In this document: positions 15,472 to 22,605 of the stretch, in pieces
How positions within the stretch are numbered: position 1 is the first letter of the stretch
How the letters are laid out: every line of letters starts with the position of its first letter
Source: Pseudomonadota bacterium
Lineage (GTDB): Bacteria; Pseudomonadota; Gammaproteobacteria; Xanthomonadales; Xanthomonadaceae
Length of the DNA: 24,461 nucleotides
Direction of reading: 5' to 3'
Assembly (NCBI GenBank): GCA_023430045.1
Contig: JAEZCF010000068.1
Coordinates: 1 to 24,461, forward strand
The notes under the pieces: model-generated
Databases searched by the model: none
What the model was told of the DNA's origin: nothing
The model's input: the letters and a program-made list of their open reading frames with translations, nothing else
Program-made: the position numbers and the translations under genes

Positions 15472-16326
15472 ATGACTGACAACAGCAACTGGTACATCGA
15501 ACACTTCGAGCGCACCGGCTCGGCCATCGGCTACCGCCTCACCGGCAAGCTGGATGAGGTGCAGTCGCCGTTCCAGAAGATCGAGATCTTCCAGACCACC
15601 GACTGGGGCAACCTGATGACCATCGACGGGGCCATCATGCTGACCAGCAAGGACAACTTCTTCTATCACGAGATGATCAGCCATCCGGTGCTGTTCACCC
15701 ATGCCGCCCCCAGGCGCGTGGTGATCATCGGCGGCGGTGACTGCGGCACGCTGCGCGAGGTGCTCAAGCACAAGGGCGTGCAGAGCGTGACCCAGTGCGA
15801 TATCGATGAACAGGTCACGGTGATGGCGCGCAAGCACTTCCCGGAGCTGTGCGATTCCAATGATGATCCGCGCGCCGAGCTGCTGTTCGACGACGGCGTG
15901 GCCTACATGGCCAACTGCCCGGCCGGCAGCGTGGATGTGGTGATCGTCGATTCCACCGACCCGGTCGGTCCCGGCGAAGGCCTGTTCAACAAGGCGTTCT
16001 ACGAAAGCTGCTTCAAGGCACTGAAGGACGACGGCATCCTGGTGCAGCAGTCCGAATCCCCGCTGATGCAGCTGGACCTGATCAATGAAATGCGCACCGA
16101 AATGAGCAAGGCCGGCTTCGGTTCGTTCAAGACCCTGCCGTTCCCGCAGCCGTGCTATCCCACCGGCTGGTGGAGCGTGACTCTGGCGCGCAAGGGCGAA
16201 AGCGGTTTCGACTTCCGCCAGGCCGATGCCGCGGCGAAAAGCTTTGACACGCTGTACTACACCGCTGCGCTGCACACCGGGGTGCTGGTTACCCCGCCGT
16301 TCGTACAGGCCGCGCTGAAGGCCTGA
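15472..16326 (+). CDS. speE: Spermidine synthase (polyamine aminopropyltransferase)
   Basis: SpeE transfers the aminopropyl group from decarboxylated S-adenosylmethionine to putrescine to give spermidine. The 284-aa protein fits the family. Seen are the N-terminal beta domain, GGGDCGTLREVLKH (from G87, the cofactor loop), QCDIDEQV, the catalytic region IVDSTDPVGPGEGL (D160, D163), QSESP and the PCYPTGWWS block near the C-terminus. The ATG at 15472 follows AGGAACG. An upstream in-frame extension lacks family similarity. It is divergent from speA, an arrangement that makes sense for one polyamine pathway. speD, needed for the cofactor, is not in the window. Confidence 0.96.
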   Translation: MTDNSNWYIEHFERTGSAIGYRLTGKLDEVQSPFQKIEIFQTTDWGNLMTIDGAIMLTSKDNFFYHEMISHPVLFTHAAPRRVVIIGGGDCGTLREVLKHKGVQSVTQCDIDEQVTVMARKHFPELCDSNDDPRAELLFDDGVAYMANCPAGSVDVVIVDSTDPVGPGEGLFNKAFYESCFKALKDDGILVQQSESPLMQLDLINEMRTEMSKAGFGSFKTLPFPQPCYPTGWWSVTLARKGESGFDFRQADAAAKSFDTLYYTAALHTGVLVTPPFVQAALKA

Positions 16327-16381
16327 CCTCCTTCGGGCCTCATGGCCAGCGGTCCAGCCGCTCCCTGGTCGGCGGCATCCT

Positions 16382-16407
16382 GACGGCGGCATTCACGTGC
16401 CGCCGTC
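16382..16407 (+). terminator. Hairpin after speE
   Basis: A perfect 10-bp stem, GACGGCGGCA/TGCCGCCGTC, encloses a 6-nt loop TTCACG, 55 bp after the speE stop. It is followed by GGCATTTCCCTT, a weak T-containing tail. It is probably the speE terminator. An alternative left arm, GTCGGCGGCA, occurs just upstream. Confidence 0.65.
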
Positions 16408-16526
16408 GGCATTTCCCTTCTCGCTCCTTCTCCTCCGTCCGACCCGGACGCCCGGAGCTCTCCGCTGTCGTGCGCCGCCTCGCTTGCGGACACTGGATTC
16501 ATCGGCATGAATCCCGGAGCACGCCA

Positions 16527-17411
16527 ATGTTCACCCCTGCCCAATCGCCAACTACGCCTTCACTGCCGCCGTCTCCCGCACCGTCCGGCTGGCCGCGTTT
16601 CATGCTCGCCGCTGCCCAGCAGGACTATCTCCCTGCGGAGGCGGGTCTGGAATCAGCACGTCGCCAGGGTTACACGCACTGGTACATCGATGGCAGCCTG
16701 GAAGGCGAGCGTCCCACCGACTTCAGTGCCGCGCGCCTGCGGCAGTTGCGCGGGCAGATTGAACGCACCGGTATGCAGCCCATCTATCACGGCAACTTCA
16801 AGTCGCCGCTGGGCAGCGACGTACCAGCCTTGGCCGATGCCGCGCTGGACTATGCCAGGCGGGAAGTCGACCTCTGCCATCTGCTCGGCAACGTGCCGTT
16901 GATCGTGCATGGCGGCGGTGTGGTGGAACCCCGACGCGTACGTGAAGCACGCGCACGCGGTCAGCAGCGCCTGATCGCAAACCTCACCGCGCTGGTCGAC
17001 TATGCAGCAGCGCGCGGCGTCCAGGTCTGGCTGGAAAATCTGTGCAACTACACCCACTTCCACCCGTTCTATTACATCTGCACCACCACCGATGAAGTGG
17101 CCGAGGTGCTGGAAGCGGTGCCCGGCCTGCACTTCTTCCTCGATGTCTCGCACGCACACGTCAACAATGGCGATCCGCTCGGCATGTTTCATCGATGCGC
17201 CCCCCGCACCATCGGCATGTCCTTCAGCGACAACAACGGCACCCGCGACTCTCATCTGCCGCTGGGCCAGGGAACGCTGGCCTTCGGAGCGCTGCTCGCC
17301 GCGATCGATGCACGCGGATGGCAGGGCCTGATCGGGTTCGAAACCCGGGGCGCGGCATTACAGGGAAGCCTTGCGCATCTCGCGGCCATGTCGCCGTGCC
17401 CTCTGGACTGA
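16527..17411 (+). CDS. Xylose-isomerase-like TIM-barrel (sugar phosphate isomerase/epimerase family)
   Basis: This 294-aa protein looks like an AP-endonuclease-2-type TIM barrel, a metal-dependent fold covering sugar isomerases, epimerases and related enzymes. Barrel strands end in likely metal ligands: E170 in VWLENLCNY, D206 and H209/H211 in FFLDVSHAH, and E272 in IGFETRG. IYHGNFKSPLG, LIVHGGGVV and MSFSDNNGTRDSHLPLGQG are also typical of the family. The first about 30 residues are Pro/Ser-rich and outside the fold. GGAG at 16515-16518 supports the ATG at 16527. The substrate is unknown. It is followed after 43 bp by azlC, azlD and an aminotransferase in the same direction, so a shared pathway is inferred. 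Confidence 0.8.
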   Translation: MFTPAQSPTTPSLPPSPAPSGWPRFMLAAAQQDYLPAEAGLESARRQGYTHWYIDGSLEGERPTDFSAARLRQLRGQIERTGMQPIYHGNFKSPLGSDVPALADAALDYARREVDLCHLLGNVPLIVHGGGVVEPRRVREARARGQQRLIANLTALVDYAAARGVQVWLENLCNYTHFHPFYYICTTTDEVAEVLEAVPGLHFFLDVSHAHVNNGDPLGMFHRCAPRTIGMSFSDNNGTRDSHLPLGQGTLAFGALLAAIDARGWQGLIGFETRGAALQGSLAHLAAMSPCPLD

Positions 17412-17454
17412 TATCGCGCAGGCCGCATCCTGTCCCTGAGGGAGGAGGGTTGCC

Positions 17455-18195
17455 ATGTCACAGCACAGGCGTCTCACTGGCAGGCACCGCATGACTTGCC
17501 GGATGCCGGGACGGCAACAGGATTTCGCTGCAGGCTGCATCGACGCGTTGCCTGTCTGCCTGACCTTCGTTCTCCTGTTCTTTTCAATCGGCGCCGCCTC
17601 CCGTGACGGCGGTTTCAGCACTGCGCAGTCGATGACAATGACCCTGGCCATCCATGCCGCCCCCCTGCAGGCCTTCATGGCCGAGGCCGGTACGGCACTG
17701 GGCCTGCCTTCGCTGCTGTTCGCAGCCCTGGTGATGAATTTCCGTTTCCTGTTCATGTCCTCGGCACTCGCCGCGGATTTCCAGCGCATTCCGCTGTGGA
17801 AGGCCGCACTTTCCATACCGTTGCTATCCGTCTCCACCTTTACGCTCGTCCGCTCCCATGCAGGCGGCAGGGAGAATCCCTATCGCTATTTCCTGGGCTG
17901 TGGCATCAGCACCTTGAGCGTCGCGCTGCTGGCGACCGCACTCGGCGTCCACGTGAATACGGGCCGGCTACCGTGGCTGGGGCAGATGGTGGACATCGTC
18001 CTTCCCGTGCACTTCACCGCATTGGTCGCACTGGCATGGCCCAGGAGCCGCCCGCTGCTGATGACCTTCGCCGGCTTCGTGCTGACGCCGTTTGCCGGTC
18101 GTTATCTGCAGGCTTACCACGTGATTGCCGTTCCCCTGCTGCTCGGGTCGGTGATGGTGATGCTGGACGCACGCAGGCAAAGGAAGACGTCATGA
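17455..18195 (+). CDS. azlC: AzlC-family branched-chain/aromatic amino acid exporter large subunit
   Basis: This 246-aa membrane protein is of the AzlC/YgaZ family, the larger subunit of a two-part amino acid exporter (YgaZH exports valine in E. coli). It has about six to seven hydrophobic segments. The early AAGCIDALPVCLTFVLLFFS, the following HAAPLQAF and the FRFLFMSSALAADF block match AzlC layout. A very strong ribosome site, GGAGGAGGG, lies 5 bp before the ATG at 17455, which settles the start over the in-frame ATGs at 17491 and 17503. The stop overlaps the azlD start (ATGA), as expected for subunits made together. The exported compound cannot be read from sequence. Confidence 0.85.
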   Translation: MSQHRRLTGRHRMTCRMPGRQQDFAAGCIDALPVCLTFVLLFFSIGAASRDGGFSTAQSMTMTLAIHAAPLQAFMAEAGTALGLPSLLFAALVMNFRFLFMSSALAADFQRIPLWKAALSIPLLSVSTFTLVRSHAGGRENPYRYFLGCGISTLSVALLATALGVHVNTGRLPWLGQMVDIVLPVHFTALVALAWPRSRPLLMTFAGFVLTPFAGRYLQAYHVIAVPLLLGSVMVMLDARRQRKTS

Positions 18196-18536
18196 ACCCG
18201 TGGCTTCTCATCCTCGCCGGCGCTGGATTGACCTACCTGCTGCGTCTGCTGCCTTTGCTGTTGCTGCGCACGGCCTCCGTGCATCCAGACCGGCCGCTGG
18301 CACGCTTCTTCGACAGTGCCGCGTCCGCAGTAATGGGCGGCGTCATCTATTCAGCGTTGTTCGGCACATCCTGCTACCTCGATCCGTCGGCGCATCTGAG
18401 CGATCCAGCCGCGTTGGCACGGCTGGTGACGATAGGCGCAACCGTGGTCGTGGCGGTGCTTACCCGTGGCGTATTCCTGACCCTCATGGTCTGCCTCTGT
18501 GTGTATGCAGCCCTGACCTTTCTTGTGGGAGCGTGA
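18192..18536 (+). CDS. azlD: AzlD-family exporter small subunit
   Basis: This 114-aa membrane protein is of the AzlD/YgaH family with about four helices: NPWLLILAGAGLTYLLRLLPLLLL, a central AASAVMGGVIYSALF, then ARLVTIGATVVVAVLTRG and FLTLMVCLCVYAALTFLV (each given in part). The TYLLRLLP motif is typical of AzlD. It overlaps azlC by four bases and ends 1 bp before the aminotransferase start codon. AzlC and AzlD together form the exporter. Confidence 0.87.
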   Translation: MNPWLLILAGAGLTYLLRLLPLLLLRTASVHPDRPLARFFDSAASAVMGGVIYSALFGTSCYLDPSAHLSDPAALARLVTIGATVVVAVLTRGVFLTLMVCLCVYAALTFLVGA

Positions 18537-18537
18537 C

Positions 18538-19821
18538 ATGACAATCCAGCCAGCGAATGCCCCCGCTTCCGGCAGCCGCAGGGTAAACATGGCCCGCGGC
18601 CTGCCCAGTCCCGCGCAGGTCGCGCTTTCCCGGCCGCTGTTATGCCTGCCGGGCAACCATGCTTTCAGCAGCGTCGACGGGATCGACTGGCTCAACTATG
18701 GCGATCTGCAGGGGCTGGCCGAGGTCCGTGAGCGGTTCGGTCCGCTGCTGCTCGGCCTTCCCGCCTCGCAGGTGGCCGTGGGGGGCAACTCCAGCCTGGA
18801 ACTGATGCACCAGGCCATCAGCCATGCATGGATCAAAGGCTTCCCTGGCCACCCGCCGTGGAGCACGCTGCCATGCGTGCGCTTTCTCTGCCCGGAACCC
18901 GGCTACGACCGTCATTTCGCCATCTGCGAGTACTTCGGCATGGAGCTGGCGCCGGTGCGCATGCGGCAGGACGGGCCGGACATGGACGAGGTGGAACAGC
19001 GGATCGCCGATGATCCAGCCATACGCGGCATGTGGTGCGTTCCGCGACACTCCAATCCATCGGGTGCCATCTACAGCAGGGAAACCATCGACCGGCTCGC
19101 GCGCATGGCGCCCGCCGCCGAGGATTTCCGGATCTTCTGCGACAACGCTTATGTCGTGCATGATTTCGAGGGGCCGGCCCTGGCAGACATCACGCTGCAG
19201 GCGGCATGCGCGCGATCGGGCCACGAAGATCGCGTGCTGGTCTTCGCGTCCACCTCGAAGATGTCGATTCCCGGTGCTGGCCTGTCCTTCTTCGGTGCCA
19301 GCCCACGCATGCTGCAGTGGTGGCTGGAGGGACGCCAGGCAGCAACCATCGGACCGGACAAGGTGAACCAGGTCAGGCACCTGCAGTTTTTCCGCAGCCA
19401 GGAGATCCTGGACGCGCACATGCGACAACATGGACAGCTGCTGAGAGCGCGGTTCGACGTGGTGCTGCGGGTATTCCAGGAACAGCTGTCGCACGTAGCC
19501 GGTGTGGACTGGAGCACGCCCAGTGGCGGCTATTTCATCTGCCTGCGGGTCCGCCACGGTCAGGCACAGCGCGTGGCGCGGCTGGCGGCCGATGCGGGCG
19601 TCACTTTGACGCCTCCCGGCTCGACGCACTGCCACGGCATCGACCCCGAGGACCGCTATCTGCGGATCGCGCCGTCCCACCTGGACGTGGACGATGCCGC
19701 CCACGCCGCCGGCGTCATCGCCCAGGCGGTACTGGCGGCCAGTGAGGAATCCGGCCAGGCCTGCGGACCGGCCGAGCCCGATCGCACTGGTACTGGACCA
19801 GGCAACGCCCCGGCGTCATAG
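18538..19821 (+). CDS. PLP-dependent aminotransferase, PF12897-type (class I fold)
   Basis: This 427-aa fold I aminotransferase is of the Aminotran_MocR (PF12897) type, the family that includes the mycobacterial aspartate aminotransferase Rv3722c. The opening YGDLQGLAEVRERFGPLL and VGGNSSLELMHQ fit that family. PLP-site residues are N173 (HSNPSG), D202 and Y205 (DNAYVVHDF), K241 in FASTSKMSIPGAG, and R376 (YLRIAPSH) for the substrate carboxylate. GGGAG stands 6 bp before the ATG. The C-terminal about 30 residues are Pro/Gly/Thr-rich and look dispensable. It directly follows azlCD. The last six bases overlap the convergent lpxO-like gene. The amino acid it acts on is unknown. Confidence 0.87.
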   Translation: MTIQPANAPASGSRRVNMARGLPSPAQVALSRPLLCLPGNHAFSSVDGIDWLNYGDLQGLAEVRERFGPLLLGLPASQVAVGGNSSLELMHQAISHAWIKGFPGHPPWSTLPCVRFLCPEPGYDRHFAICEYFGMELAPVRMRQDGPDMDEVEQRIADDPAIRGMWCVPRHSNPSGAIYSRETIDRLARMAPAAEDFRIFCDNAYVVHDFEGPALADITLQAACARSGHEDRVLVFASTSKMSIPGAGLSFFGASPRMLQWWLEGRQAATIGPDKVNQVRHLQFFRSQEILDAHMRQHGQLLRARFDVVLRVFQEQLSHVAGVDWSTPSGGYFICLRVRHGQAQRVARLAADAGVTLTPPGSTHCHGIDPEDRYLRIAPSHLDVDDAAHAAGVIAQAVLAASEESGQACGPAEPDRTGTGPGNAPAS

Positions 19822-20721
19822 CGCCCAGATACCGGCGATCACGGCCAGTACCAGACCCCACTTGATCGCGTGATAGGCGAACGCACTGCGTGCCCGCAGC
19901 GCCTTGGCCTTCAGACGCACCTTGTACAGCCCACCGAACGCTTTGTTGACTCCACCGGTCGGGTCGCCCGGCAGGTTCGGTGACGCGCCGCCGGCCAGCA
20001 GCGTGGCGGCGACGGCGCGGTTGAACAGGCCCGGCAGGCCGAAGCGCAGGGGACGCGCGATATCGCAGAACAGGATCACGCGATCCTGGTCGGTTTCGTT
20101 ATGTGCATGATGGACATAGGTCTCATCGAACATCATCCACTCGCCGTCGCGCCAGCTTCTGCGGATGCCGTCCACCTCGATATAGCAGCCATCGTCGTTG
20201 GGCGTGCTCAACCCCAGGTGCAGGCGCAGAGAGCCGGCAAACGGATCGCGGTGCGGACGCAGCTCGCTGCCTGGCGGCAACTGCGCGAACATCGCCGCGC
20301 GTACGTCCGGCAGTGATTCGATCAATGCCACCGTGCGTGGGCACAGCTGCCTGGCCGAAGGATGGGAGGGTCCGTACCAGCGCAGGTAGAAGCGCTTCCA
20401 GCCACGGCGGAAGAACGAGTTGAAGCCCGCGTCGTTGAAGCTGCTGGATGCGGCGATCTTCTGTGCATCGCGCAGCGCCAGGGCTTCATCGCGGATCATC
20501 TGCCAGTTCTGCCGCAGGGGCTCCAGCTGCGGAAACTCCTTGCCAGGGTCCAGGAACGGCGTGGTCGGCACCTTGGAGAACAGATACATGACCACGTTGA
20601 TCGGTGCCATGAAGCTGGAGTGGTCCAGCACCTGCCGCGACCAGCGCGCACGCACCTTGCCCCGATAGTGGATATACAACACGCAGGCTACGAAGAGCGC
20701 CGCCAGCACGAGCTTGATCAT
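19816..20721 (-). CDS. lpxO: LpxO-like lipid A acyl-chain hydroxylase (Asp/Asn beta-hydroxylase family)
   Basis: LpxO is a Fe(II)/2-oxoglutarate dioxygenase that 2-hydroxylates a secondary acyl chain of lipid A at the inner membrane. This 301-aa protein has an N-terminal membrane helix (IKLVLAALFVACVLYIHY) and a second hydrophobic helix at the extreme C-terminus. The catalytic core has the metal motif LRPHRDPF (H157, D159) and the distal histidine region DETYVHHAHN (H204-H207), with a following D-x-x-RPL. GGAGG stands 6 bp before the ATG at 20721, which settles the start. It is divergent from a small kinase-like gene that may also act on the LPS. Its end overlaps the aminotransferase gene on the other strand by six bases. 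Family certain, exact acyl target inferred. Confidence 0.88.
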   Translation of the reverse strand: MIKLVLAALFVACVLYIHYRGKVRARWSRQVLDHSSFMAPINVVMYLFSKVPTTPFLDPGKEFPQLEPLRQNWQMIRDEALALRDAQKIAASSSFNDAGFNSFFRRGWKRFYLRWYGPSHPSARQLCPRTVALIESLPDVRAAMFAQLPPGSELRPHRDPFAGSLRLHLGLSTPNDDGCYIEVDGIRRSWRDGEWMMFDETYVHHAHNETDQDRVILFCDIARPLRFGLPGLFNRAVAATLLAGGASPNLPGDPTGGVNKAFGGLYKVRLKAKALRARSAFAYHAIKWGLVLAVIAGIWAL

Positions 20722-21172
20722 TGAATTCCTCCGGCCTGGACCGGGTAGAGATTGCGGAGGTCGGCGCCCTGCCTCAGCTGGTCCGGAAGCGCCGGCGCGC
20801 ACCCACCGCATCTGCGGGTATCGCGCGAAGGCGCCATGGTCGGCAGCTGCCCGGTCCGGGTCAAGCGTCGGCGATGTGCAGGACGCTTCGTTTCCACGCT
20901 GGGTGCCGGCCTGGAAGACGCAACGTGTAATTGCTGTTCAGCATCCATTTCATCTCAGAGGAATGCATCAAGAACGCATCTCATTGAATTGTTTGAATTA
21001 AATAATTGAGACTAAATTGTCCGCTTATTGCGACGCTGTGTTTCGGTGGCGAATGCGTCACTTGATGGAATAGCGAACTATGCGGTTCTAAAATTAACGA
21101 AAGCTTAGCTTCAGTCCGTTACACCGGTTCGCTTGACGCATTGCGCCGCCCACCGGGTCGCCCGAGATCGTC
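20722..21172. promoter_or_regulatory. AT-rich divergent intergenic region with repeated AATGCRTCA motif
   Basis: This 451-bp gap separates lpxO and the kinase-like gene. The half near lpxO is GC-rich without a convincing gene. About 20940-21115 is strikingly AT-rich for this genome (TTGAATTAAATAATTGAG). AATGCATCA occurs at 20962-20970, AATGCGTCA at 21052-21060 and its exact reverse complement TGACGCATT at 21134-21142. TAAAAT at 21089-21094 is a possible -10 for the rightward gene, with no clear -35. Promoters of both genes likely lie here. Confidence 0.45.
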
Positions 21173-21841
21173 ATGACTACTCTTCTTGCCAATTCCGACT
21201 GTGCCGCCGAGGCGGCAGCCCCCTTGCTGCTCAAGCGTGGCGAACGCTTTCTGGAGCCCGACGTCTACCGTACCTGCCTGGACGGTCGCGCCGCAGTGGT
21301 CAAGGATTACGCCCGTTACCGGGGCACGCCCATGGCCCTGCTCGCACGGCTGCTGGTGCGCCGCGAAGCAAAGATGCTTTCCCGCCTGGATGGCTGGAAG
21401 CACGCCCCGGCCCTGCTTGGCACCATCGGCGGCCTTGCACTGGGCATGGAATTCATTCCCGGCCAGACGCTCAGCACCGCGCAGGCCGTCGGCAGCGAGG
21501 TCTTCGAACAGCTGCAGCAGGCGCTGGACCGTCTGCACGCTGCCGGCATCACCCACAACGATCTGCATGGCACCAACGTGGTGGTCAGCGCAGGCGTGCC
21601 GGTGCTGCTGGATTTCACCTCCGCATGGCGGACACCGCGCTGGCTGCGTCGCAACCCGATCAGCCGCCAGCTCAGCCGCAGCGACCTGAAGAACCTGGTC
21701 AAGATGCGCCAGCGCCTGACCGGGCAGCGCCCGAGCGATGCACTGGCGGCACGCGTGGCCGACCCGGGCTGGGTCGCTGCGGTACGTGAGGGGTGGAAGC
21801 GTTTCTACCGCTGGGCCAAGCGCCACGGCACCAACGCCTGA
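21173..21841 (+). CDS. Small RIO/Kdo-kinase-like phosphotransferase
   Basis: This 222-aa protein has a reduced protein-kinase-like fold seen in lipopolysaccharide kinases (WaaP, Kdo kinase, InaA) and RIO kinases. Visible are the ATP-site lysine in AAVVKDY (K44), a partner glutamate in RREAKML (E65), the catalytic loop THNDLHGTNVVV (D130, N135) and the metal-binding aspartate in VLLDFTSA (D147). A basic segment (RRNPISRQLSRSDLKNLVK, and RKR-rich C-terminus) follows. A phosphate-adding role on LPS or lipid A is inferred from family and from the divergent lpxO. A protein-kinase role is the alternative. No strong ribosome site was seen. The stop is 3 bp from the convergent PII stop. Confidence 0.78.
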   Translation: MTTLLANSDCAAEAAAPLLLKRGERFLEPDVYRTCLDGRAAVVKDYARYRGTPMALLARLLVRREAKMLSRLDGWKHAPALLGTIGGLALGMEFIPGQTLSTAQAVGSEVFEQLQQALDRLHAAGITHNDLHGTNVVVSAGVPVLLDFTSAWRTPRWLRRNPISRQLSRSDLKNLVKMRQRLTGQRPSDALAARVADPGWVAAVREGWKRFYRWAKRHGTNA

Positions 21842-21844
21842 ACG

Positions 21845-22183
21845 CTACAGCGCGTCCGCATCCAGCTCACCGGTACGGATCCGCACCACTCGGCCCAGGT
21901 CATATACGAATACCTTGCCGTCGCCGATCTTGCCGGTGCCGGCGGCCTTGACGATGGCCTCCACCACCGCCTCGGCCTGGTCATCGGTCACCGCCACTTC
22001 CAGCTTCACCTTGGGCAGGAAATCGACCACGTATTCCGCGCCGCGGTAGAGCTCGGTATGGCCCTTCTGGCGCCCGAATCCCTTGACCTCGGTCACCGTG
22101 ATGCCGGTGACACCGCGTTCGGCCAACGCCTCGCGGACGTCGTCGAGCTTGAACGGCTTGATCACCGCCATGACCATCTTCAT
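21845..22183 (-). CDS. PII nitrogen-regulatory protein (GlnB/GlnK family)
   Basis: PII proteins form trimers that sense 2-oxoglutarate, ATP/ADP and glutamine status and control glutamine synthetase adenylylation, NtrB and ammonium transporters. The 112-aa protein has the usual length. It shows MVMAVIKPFKLDDVREAL, the T-loop ELYRGAEYVVDFLPK with the uridylylation tyrosine Y51, the B-loop GTGKIGDGK and the C-loop RVVRIRTGE. Neither amtB nor glnA is next to it, so GlnB versus GlnK cannot be decided. AGGAGG lies 7 bp before the ATG and is fully held in a predicted hairpin with the upstream leader. Confidence 0.95.
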   Translation of the reverse strand: MKMVMAVIKPFKLDDVREALAERGVTGITVTEVKGFGRQKGHTELYRGAEYVVDFLPKVKLEVAVTDDQAEAVVEAIVKAAGTGKIGDGKVFVYDLGRVVRIRTGELDADAL

Positions 22184-22188
22184 CGTGC

Positions 22189-22215
22189 ATCCTCCTGTGC
22201 TTCGGCGAGGAGGAT
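22189..22215 (-). promoter_or_regulatory. Hairpin hiding the Shine-Dalgarno of the PII gene
   Basis: On the minus-strand transcript AUCCUCCU (from 22215-22208) pairs perfectly with AGGAGGAU (from 22196-22189) over an 11-nt loop. The second arm contains the ribosome-binding site of the PII gene, whose ATG begins 6 nt later. An 8-bp perfect stem over the Shine-Dalgarno would be expected to lower translation unless opened. No protein or ligand site is recognised. Confidence 0.6.
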
Positions 22216-22335
22216 AGCGCCTGCGACCACTGCACGCGATGCCATCCTGCCTGTGCCTGCACGGTGGCGGGCAGTATTCTTGTCTTCCGATATCACACCG
22301 GCTGCGGCGATCCGCCCGCAGGCCATGGAGCCCGC

Positions 22336-22593
22336 ATGATCGACCTGAACCACCTCGATGACCTCGCCCGCCGTCTCAGCGACCTGGTGCCACCCGGACT
22401 GCGCGAATCACGCGAGGAACTGCAGGCAACCTTCAAGGGTGCGCTGCAGGCAGGGCTGGGGAAGCTGGACCTGGTGACCCGCGAAGAGTTCGACGTACAG
22501 CGCGCGGTGCTGCTGCGCACCCGCGAGAAGCTGGAAGCGCTCGAACAGGCCGTCGCGGCGATGGAGAAACCTCCGGTGCCGCCGCAGGGCTGA
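22336..22593 (+). CDS. ubiK: Ubiquinone biosynthesis accessory factor UbiK (BMFP domain)
   Basis: This 85-aa BMFP-domain (YqiC/UbiK) protein is a small coiled-coil factor that assists the Ubi complex with UbiJ in aerobic ubiquinone synthesis. It shows the family pattern: LDDLARRLSDLVPPG, REELQATFKGALQAGLGKLDLVTREEFDVQ and the C-terminal coiled coil RAVLLRTREKLEALEQAVAA (given in two parts). GGAG stands 5 bp before the ATG. It is divergent from the PII gene and 12 bp from the convergent AraC stop. The ABC1/UbiB-like gene at 1138-2826 may act in the same pathway but is far away. Confidence 0.9.
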   Translation: MIDLNHLDDLARRLSDLVPPGLRESREELQATFKGALQAGLGKLDLVTREEFDVQRAVLLRTREKLEALEQAVAAMEKPPVPPQG

Positions 22594-22605
22594 CAGCCAC
22601 CTCCG

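Noticed and set aside
15322..16392. Long leftward open frame continuing speA upstream through the speE region
   Set aside because: It is antisense to a clear speE with full family motifs, and the speA N-terminus at 15288 already matches the family; high GC makes long shadow frames.
20714..21001. Possible small gene (95 codons) in the lpxO/kinase gap
   Set aside because: No ribosome site, no conserved-looking segment, and it begins inside the lpxO start region; composition is that of random GC-rich DNA.
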